64,000 bases of DNA. It comes from Vogesella urethralis (GTDB lineage: Bacteria > Pseudomonadota > Gammaproteobacteria > Burkholderiales > Chromobacteriaceae). Both the position numbers and the translations under genes were made by a program. Positions within the stretch are counted from its first letter, which is position 1, and each line of letters starts with the position of its first letter. Below the pieces are notes generated by a model. That model did no database searches and was not told the DNA's origin. It saw only the letters and a list, made by a program, of their open reading frames with translations. Shown one piece after another: positions 57,619 through 64,000 of this stretch. The DNA lies in assembly GCF_007644045.2 (NCBI RefSeq), contig NZ_VMDW02000057.1, positions 38,499-102,498 of the forward strand, given 5' to 3'.

Positions 57619-57642
57619 GGATATTTTTGACGAAAAATATCC
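57619..57642. promoter_or_regulatory. AT-rich inverted repeat, candidate operator
   Basis: Perfect 10-bp arms GGATATTTTT/AAAAATATCC with a 4-bp centre in the AT-rich region between the che cluster and hemF. The 24-bp symmetry fits a dimeric regulator. No flanking U-tract role as a terminator is needed here because no transcript ends nearby. Confidence 0.45.
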
Positions 57643-57695
57643 CGACAACGGGTAATGCGCACCTTTTCTGGCAAGGATTTACGTAGGCTGAATAG

Positions 57696-59353
<1,658 letters not shown>

Positions 59354-59371
59354 GCCCGCAAAGGACACCCC

Positions 59372-59770
59372 ATGCACTGTGAACTGTGCCACCAGGACGG
59401 TGGCGACATCCTGTACCGCGACGACAAACTGCGCGTGATTCTGGTGGCCGACGCCGACTATCCGGCGTTCTGCCGCGTGATCTGGCACGGCCATGTGAAG
59501 GAAATGACCGACCTGGCCCCGGCCGACCGCGCCCACGTGATGGACTGGGTGTACCGCACTGAAGCCGCGCTGCGCAGCCTGCTGAACCCGGACAAGATCA
59601 ACCTGGCCAGTTTCGGCAATATGGTGCCGCACCTGCACTGGCACGTGATCCCGCGTTTTGCCGACGACAAGCACTTCCCGCAGCCGCTGTGGGGCCAGGC
59701 GCAGCGTGACGGCGTAGCGCACGGCATGCCACAGTTGGCCGCCGCACTGCGCGCCGCGCTGGCCGGCTGA
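59372..59770 (+). CDS. HIT-family protein
   Basis: 132 aa. NMVPHLHWHVIPRF is the His-triad nucleotide hydrolase/transferase motif HxHxH. Starts MHCELCHQDGGDILY with a CxxC pair as in DUF-type bacterial HIT proteins. Likely hydrolyses a nucleoside phosphoramidate or dinucleotide. Follows the previous gene by 18 bp. Confidence 0.9.
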   Translation: MHCELCHQDGGDILYRDDKLRVILVADADYPAFCRVIWHGHVKEMTDLAPADRAHVMDWVYRTEAALRSLLNPDKINLASFGNMVPHLHWHVIPRFADDKHFPQPLWGQAQRDGVAHGMPQLAAALRAALAG

Positions 59771-59786
59771 AGCCCGGCCGTGCTAT

Positions 59787-59826
59787 GGTGGTCAACGTTT
59801 AATATTTCAAACAACGCTTGACCACC
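59787..59826. repeat. 9-bp inverted repeat upstream of sseA
   Basis: GGTGGTCAA and TTGACCACC flank 22 bp of AT-rich sequence (CGTTTAATATTTC...). It ends about 90 bp before the sseA start. Could be a regulator operator or part of a leader structure with the next repeat. Confidence 0.45.
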
Positions 59827-59853
59827 GTCAACGGCAGCCCGTCTGCCAGGACG

Positions 59854-59888
59854 CCTTGCGAAGCCGGCCACCGGCTGGCTTCGCAAGG
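59854..59888. repeat. 12-bp-arm stem-loop in the sseA leader
   Basis: CCTTGCGAAGCC and GGCTTCGCAAGG around an 11-nt loop, with no following U-tract, 28 bp before the sseA start codon. The hairpin is close enough to influence sseA translation. Confidence 0.5.
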
Positions 59889-59916
59889 TGCCCAAGCGTG
59901 TGCAAAGGAGAACCCC

Positions 59917-60756
59917 ATGTACCGTACCCTGATCAGCGCAGACGCCCTGCTGCAGCAAGACACCGCCGACCTGGTGCTGCTGGACTGCCGCTTCCAGCTG
60001 GCCGACCCGTCCTACGGCCCCACCGTTTACGAAGCCGGCCACCTGCCCGGCGCCCACTACCTGCACCTGGACTATCACCTGTCTGGCGCCAAGAACGGCA
60101 ATAACGGCCGCCACCCGCTGCCGGACGGCCAACGCCTGGCGGTGAACTTCGGCGCGCTGGGCATCGGCCCAAATACCCAGGTGGTGACCTACGACGACGC
60201 CGGCGGCATGTACGCGGCGCGCGCCTGGTGGCTGCTGCGCTGGCTGGGTCACGAGGCCGTGGCGGTGCTGGACGGCGGCTTTCAGGCCTGGCAGGCCGCT
60301 GGTGGTGCCGTCACTACCGACGCACCGGAGAAAAACAGCACCCGCTTCGTGATGCGCCCGGCGCTGGAGCAGCTGTTCGACGCCGATATGGTGGCGGCCA
60401 ACCTCGACAAAGCCGAACGCGTGCTGATCGATGCCCGCGCCCCCGACCGCTTTGCCGGCCAGAACGAAACGCTGGACCCGGTAGCCGGCCACATCCCCGG
60501 CGCGCGCAACCGTTTCTTCCAGCTCAATATGCAGGATGGCCGCTTCAAGCCGGCCGAGGTGCTGGCTGCGGAATGGCAAGCGGTACTGGGCGATACCGCC
60601 GCCAGCGACGTGGTGCTGTACTGCGGTAGCGGCGTCACCGCCTGCCATAACCGCCTGGCCATGGCCCACGCCGGCCTGGACGGCGCCGCGCTGTACGCCG
60701 GTAGCTGGAGCGAATGGTGCAGCGACGATAGCCGCCCGGTAGCGACCGGCGCCTGA
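59917..60756 (+). CDS. sseA: 3-mercaptopyruvate/thiosulfate sulfurtransferase
   Basis: 279 aa, two rhodanese domains. The start at 59917 has SD AAAGGAG. The C-terminal active-site loop YCGSGVTACHN carries the catalytic Cys with the CGSGVT form typical of mercaptopyruvate sulfurtransferases; the N-terminal domain is inactive. DAGGMYAARAWW and HIPGARNRFF are family motifs. Confidence 0.93.
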   Translation: MYRTLISADALLQQDTADLVLLDCRFQLADPSYGPTVYEAGHLPGAHYLHLDYHLSGAKNGNNGRHPLPDGQRLAVNFGALGIGPNTQVVTYDDAGGMYAARAWWLLRWLGHEAVAVLDGGFQAWQAAGGAVTTDAPEKNSTRFVMRPALEQLFDADMVAANLDKAERVLIDARAPDRFAGQNETLDPVAGHIPGARNRFFQLNMQDGRFKPAEVLAAEWQAVLGDTAASDVVLYCGSGVTACHNRLAMAHAGLDGAALYAGSWSEWCSDDSRPVATGA

Positions 60757-60775
60757 TCGCTGCCCGCAGCAAAAC

Positions 60776-60808
60776 AAAAAGGTTGGCCTCATGCGGCCAA
60801 CCTTTTTT
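60776..60808. terminator. bidirectional terminator built from the uptake-like word
   Basis: AAAAAGGTTGGCC, a 6-nt loop TCATGC and GGCCAACCTTTTT form a 13-bp stem; A-runs and T-runs on both sides make it bidirectional for the convergent sseA and hydrolase genes. One arm holds the complete word ATGCGGCCAACCTT and the other its near-complement. Neisseria builds terminators from inverted DUS pairs in the same way. Confidence 0.92.
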
Positions 60809-60824
60809 ACGTCTTAAGCCCGCG

Positions 60825-61421
60825 TCAACCCAACATCAACTGCTGGATCAGCTTCTGTCCGGCCTTCCAGTCGCCCAGCCCGCTGTGGCTGCCCATATGG
60901 CCGGCGCTGCCGGCATCCAGCAGCTTAACGCCCCACTGCGCGGCCATCGCCTCGCTCGTGGCGTAATCGCAGAACAGGTCATCGCGGCTGGCCACCATAC
61001 GCGTGGGGACGGGAATGCGGATAGCACGTGGCGCAGCAAAGCCGTCAAACGCCGGTAGCGGCGCGTCGTCCGGCAGCTCGCCGCTGGCACGCGCCCGCGC
61101 CTCGGTAATCGGCAGTGCCGGCGGCGCTACCAGCAACAGGCCCTTGACCTTGCGTTGCTGCAACAGGCTGGCCTGGCCCAGCCACTCCACCGCGGTATGG
61201 CAACCCAGGCTGTGTGCGGCCAACACCACCTTGCCGCTACAGCCGTCTACCGTGTCGGCCAGGCACTGCACCCAGGCATCGCGGCTGGGGTACAGCCAGT
61301 CGTCCTGCTCCACGCGGCGCGCCAGCGGGTACAGCCGTTCCCAGTAGCTCTGCCAGTGTTTGGGGCCGGAGTTGCCCCAGCCTGGCACCGTAATCAGGAA
61401 AATATCGTCGTCATCCCACAT
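60825..61421 (-). CDS. small alpha/beta serine hydrolase (RBBP9/YdeN family)
   Basis: 198 aa. ITVPGWGNSGPKHWQSYWE is the RBBP9/YdeN N-terminus, AAHSLGCHTAVEW holds the nucleophile Ser, the Asp is in VASRDDLFC and the His in GSAGHMGSHSG. Substrate unknown. Its start shares one base with the xth stop (TAATG), so the pair is coupled. Confidence 0.88.
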   Translation of the reverse strand: MWDDDDIFLITVPGWGNSGPKHWQSYWERLYPLARRVEQDDWLYPSRDAWVQCLADTVDGCSGKVVLAAHSLGCHTAVEWLGQASLLQQRKVKGLLLVAPPALPITEARARASGELPDDAPLPAFDGFAAPRAIRIPVPTRMVASRDDLFCDYATSEAMAAQWGVKLLDAGSAGHMGSHSGLGDWKAGQKLIQQLMLG

Positions 61422-62194
61422 TACAGGCTCCGCTCGTAGTCAACGGTCAGCGGGGCGTGGTCGGAAAACTTCTCGTCCTTGTACACGCTGGCAGCACGAG
61501 CCTGCGCCATCAGCCCGGGGCTGACGATGTGGTAATCGATCCGCCAGCCCACGTCCTTGGCGTAAGCCTGGCCACGGTTGCTCCACCAGCTGTAACCCGG
61601 CGCGTCTGGGTACAGCGTACGCCACACATCGCACCAGCCGCTGCCCAGCAATTGCGTCATCCAGGCGCGCTCTTCCGGAAGGAAACCGGAGTTTTTCAGG
61701 TTGCCCTTCCAGTTCTTGAGGTCGATCTCGTTATGGGCGATGTTCCAGTCACCGCAGATCACCACGTCACGGCCGCTGGCGCGCAGTGCTTCCATATGCG
61801 GCATGAACACGTCGAGGAAATCGAACTTCACCTGCTGGCGCTCGTCGCTGCTGGAGCCGGAAGGCAAATACAGCGACACCACCGACAGGTTACCGATATC
61901 CAGCTGCAGGTAGCGGCCTTCTGCGTCGATCCAGTCTACGCCCAGGCCGGTAATCACGCGGTCCGGCGTGTGGCGGGTGTAAATGCCGACGCCGCTATAG
62001 CCCTTCTTCTCGGCGTAGTGAAAATAACCGGTCATACCGTCCGGGTTCTGCATGCGCGGGCTGAGGTCCCCCGCCTGGGCTTTCAGCTCCTGCAGGCAGA
62101 CAAAATCCGCCTGATGGCCCGCCAGCCAGTCGAAAAAGCCCTTCTTGTCGGCCGAGCGGATGCCGTTGAGGTTGGCGGAAACGATTCGAAGCAT
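61421..62194 (-). CDS. xth: exodeoxyribonuclease III
   Basis: 257 aa. AP endonuclease/3'-exonuclease in base-excision repair. Start MLRIVSANLNGIRS at 62194; the frame is open to 62239 but that start is unsupported. Catalytic blocks: QELKAQ, YSGVGIYTR, CGDWNIAHNEIDLKN and the terminal KFSDHAPLTVDY. Confidence 0.95.
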   Translation of the reverse strand: MLRIVSANLNGIRSADKKGFFDWLAGHQADFVCLQELKAQAGDLSPRMQNPDGMTGYFHYAEKKGYSGVGIYTRHTPDRVITGLGVDWIDAEGRYLQLDIGNLSVVSLYLPSGSSSDERQQVKFDFLDVFMPHMEALRASGRDVVICGDWNIAHNEIDLKNWKGNLKNSGFLPEERAWMTQLLGSGWCDVWRTLYPDAPGYSWWSNRGQAYAKDVGWRIDYHIVSPGLMAQARAASVYKDEKFSDHAPLTVDYERSL

Positions 62195-62262
62195 GGGGTC
62201 TCCCGTGGTATCCTTGCGGCAATTTTTCAGCCACGTCAATGCGTTAAGGTAGGGGTATAGAA

Positions 62263-62907
62263 ATGAGCGATTTTCGCCAGGATTTTATTCGTTTTGCGCT
62301 TAAGAAGCAGGTACTGCGTTTCGGTTCCTTTGTGACCAAAGCGGGCCGCACTTCACCCTACTTCTTCAACGCCGGCCTGTTCAACGATGGCGAAAGCACG
62401 CTGCATCTGTCCCGTTTCTACGCCAAGTCTATCAGCGAGAGCGGCGTCGCATTCGATATGATTTTCGGGCCTGCCTACAAGGGCATCATCCTGGCCGCCG
62501 CCACCAGCATGGCGCTGGCAGAAGATGGCCGCAACGTGCCGTTTGCCTATAACCGCAAGGAAGCCAAAGACCACGGCGAAGGCGGCACCCTGGTGGGCGC
62601 GCCGCTGCAAGGCAAGGTGCTGATCATCGACGACGTGATTTCGGCCGGCACCTCGGTACGCGAGTCGGTACAGCTGATCCGCGCCGCCGGCGCCGAACCG
62701 GCTGGCGTGGCCATCGCACTGGACCGCATGGAGCGCGGCACGGGTGAACTGTCGGCAGTGCAAGAAGTAGCACGTGACTATAATTTGCCTGTTATTGCCA
62801 TTGCCACGCTAAAAGACTTGCTGGGCTTCCTTGAAGGCAGCCCGGAACTGGCCGACAATCTGGAAGCGGTGCGTGCCTACCGCGCCCAATACGGAGTCAA
62901 CGACTGA
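62263..62907 (+). CDS. pyrE: orotate phosphoribosyltransferase
   Basis: 214 aa. PRPP-binding motif [18 protein letters not shown] and the flexible-loop Lys segment [16 protein letters not shown] are intact. Divergent from xth with 68 bp between starts. Makes OMP in pyrimidine synthesis. Confidence 0.95.
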   Translation: MSDFRQDFIRFALKKQVLRFGSFVTKAGRTSPYFFNAGLFNDGESTLHLSRFYAKSISESGVAFDMIFGPAYKGIILAAATSMALAEDGRNVPFAYNRKEAKDHGEGGTLVGAPLQGKVLIIDDVISAGTSVRESVQLIRAAGAEPAGVAIALDRMERGTGELSAVQEVARDYNLPVIAIATLKDLLGFLEGSPELADNLEAVRAYRAQYGVND

Positions 62908-62908
62908 T

Positions 62909-63520
62909 ATGCGCTACCACCTCGCCCTGCTGCTATTCGCCTGTGCCCTGCCGGTACAGGCCGAAGGTCTGTACAAATGGACAGACGAGCGCGGGGTGGT
63001 GCACTACAGCGACTACCCGCCGCCTACCGAACAGAAGAGCGGCGTCAGCAAGCTGAACAAGGAAGGCATCCTGCTGCGCAAGGGCGAAAGCGAAGCCGAC
63101 AAGCGCGCCCACGAGGCCGAACTGGTGCGCAAGAAGCAGGAGCAGGAACAGCGCGCCGAACAGCTGCGCTACGACCGCGCACTGCAGGAACGCTACCGCT
63201 CTACTGCCGATATCGCCGCAGAACGCGACAAGCAGATCAAACTGCTACAAACCGGCCTGCGTACGCTGGAAAGCCAGTTGCGCATGGCCAGTGCCCAGCT
63301 GAATGATCTGAACAACGAAGCCAATAAACTGCGGCAGAGCGGTAAAACTATCTCGGATGGCCTGCGTAGCCAGCTTGCCGAGAAACAACGACTGCAAAAC
63401 GAAACCACCGCCCTAATCCAGTCGCGGCGCGCAGAAATCGAACGGCTACGCGTCAAAGCCGCCCAGGACATGCTGCGGCTGCAAGAACTTAACAAGCCGG
63501 CAGCCCCGGCCAATCACTAG
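62909..63520 (+). CDS. DUF4124 periplasmic coiled-coil protein
   Basis: 203 aa with signal peptide (MRYHLALLLFACALPVQA) and the DUF4124 block EGLYKWTDERGVVHYSDYPP, followed by a long Lys/Glu/Gln-rich coiled coil (about 70-190). Function unknown. Starts one base after the pyrE stop. Confidence 0.85.
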   Translation: MRYHLALLLFACALPVQAEGLYKWTDERGVVHYSDYPPPTEQKSGVSKLNKEGILLRKGESEADKRAHEAELVRKKQEQEQRAEQLRYDRALQERYRSTADIAAERDKQIKLLQTGLRTLESQLRMASAQLNDLNNEANKLRQSGKTISDGLRSQLAEKQRLQNETTALIQSRRAEIERLRVKAAQDMLRLQELNKPAAPANH

Positions 63521-63522
63521 GC

Positions 63523-63849
63523 TTACTGCCCTTCCTTCTGCTGCCAAGCGTCCTTCAGACGCTGTGTGGCTTGCTGCATCACGGCATCGGCAGCTTGCTT
63601 GTCGGCAGCCGCTTGCGCCTGCTGCTGCTGTGCTTGCTGCAAGGCTTGCTGCGCATCCGCCAGACGTTTTTCTGCCAGCTTCAAATCATCGTCTGCTTGC
63701 TGTAACTGGCGTCGCGCCTGCTCCTGCTTGCCATCCGCCGCTTGGTACGCCATCTGTGCGGCCAGCAACTGGGCATCCACATTACTGCTGTTTTGTGCCA
63801 GCACCGGCGCGGCCAGCACCACCAGCAAGCATGCTGCGAATCGTTTCAT
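63523..63849 (-). CDS. secreted Gln/Ala-rich coiled-coil protein
   Basis: 108 aa: signal peptide (MKRFAACLLVVLAAPVLA) then heptad-like Gln/Ala/Asp/Lys repeats (QQAQAAADKQAADAVMQQA). Low complexity limits homology calls. Its stop lies 2 bp from the convergent DUF4124 stop. Confidence 0.65.
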   Translation of the reverse strand: MKRFAACLLVVLAAPVLAQNSSNVDAQLLAAQMAYQAADGKQEQARRQLQQADDDLKLAEKRLADAQQALQQAQQQQAQAAADKQAADAVMQQATQRLKDAWQQKEGQ

Positions 63850-63992
63850 CAGAATCTCCCTCTCGATAATGCAACAAGGTTACCCGATCCTGACAGGGCA
63901 TGAAACCTGGCGGTTCCCACTGCAGCGACGTCCACCCCATCTTGAGTAGCGCGTGACTTTAGCGTCCAATCCACCATGACAAGGAGTTGGAC

Positions 63993-64000
63993 ATGAAGAA
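63993..64000 (+). CDS. start of a gene cut by the right edge
   Basis: ATG AAG AA preceded at 6 bp by AAGGAG; only the first codons (MKK, perhaps a secretion signal) are visible. Identity unknown. Confidence 0.45.

Overview
The window looks like chromosomal DNA of a GC-rich (roughly 60-65%) betaproteobacterium of the order Neisseriales, closer to the free-living Chromobacteriaceae type (Chromobacterium, Vogesella, Aquitalea and relatives) than to Neisseria. The grounds are the metX-metW pair, the pilMNOPQ-aroK-aroB block, the DUF2782-thrB pair, the EIIA-HPr-EI regulatory PTS and a full accessory chemotaxis cluster. No transposase, phage gene, CRISPR array, rRNA or tRNA was seen. Most of it is housekeeping and envelope biology.

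Layout. 1-8454 (minus): a truncated alpha-2-macroglobulin, an AmpG-type permease and metX-metW. 8635-12564: a 59-aa membrane protein, msrP-msrQ, a YbaK deacylase, a Bcr/CflA efflux pump and an ArsC-family protein. 12721-23278: PBP1A (mrcA) divergent from pilMNOPQ-aroK-aroB, then a FimV-like protein and two minor (pseudo)pilins, one FimT-like and one resembling the Neisseria DNA receptor ComP. 23478-30897 (minus): six tightly coupled LPS genes (msbA, four glycosyltransferases, an O-antigen ligase), preceded by the PTS trio (30916-33357) and cysG. 35008-38382: two diguanylate cyclases end to end and a GNAT acetyltransferase. 38540-43419: polA, a LOG-family protein, DUF2782 and thrB. 43535-48404: an RstAB-like two-component pair bracketed by two 196-aa outer-membrane barrels, then a REC-EAL protein. 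48604-57424 (minus): mcp-cheY-STAS-cheA-mcp-cheW-cheR-cheD-cheB. 57858-64000: hemF, a secreted CxxC protein, a HIT protein, sseA, a small hydrolase, xth, pyrE and two small envelope proteins.

The most interesting signal is not a gene. The word GCGGCCAAC, with extended form TGCGGCCAACCT, occurs at least 60 times by eye in 64 kb, about one per 1.07 kb, on both strands, in several reading frames and between genes. Chance predicts one or two copies. One copy forms an inverted-repeat terminator. Density, strand balance and terminator use match DNA uptake sequences (DUS) of Neisseria, but the word is unrelated to GCCGTCTGAA. The type IV pilus genes and a ComP-like minor pilin lie in the same window, so a DUS-type self-recognition system with a different word is the leading hypothesis.

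Other threads are c-di-GMP turnover (two cyclases with intact GGEEF and I-sites, one EAL protein), envelope stress and LPS assembly, and a ptsI terminator whose loop contains the ptsI stop codon and which sits directly in front of the LPS operon.
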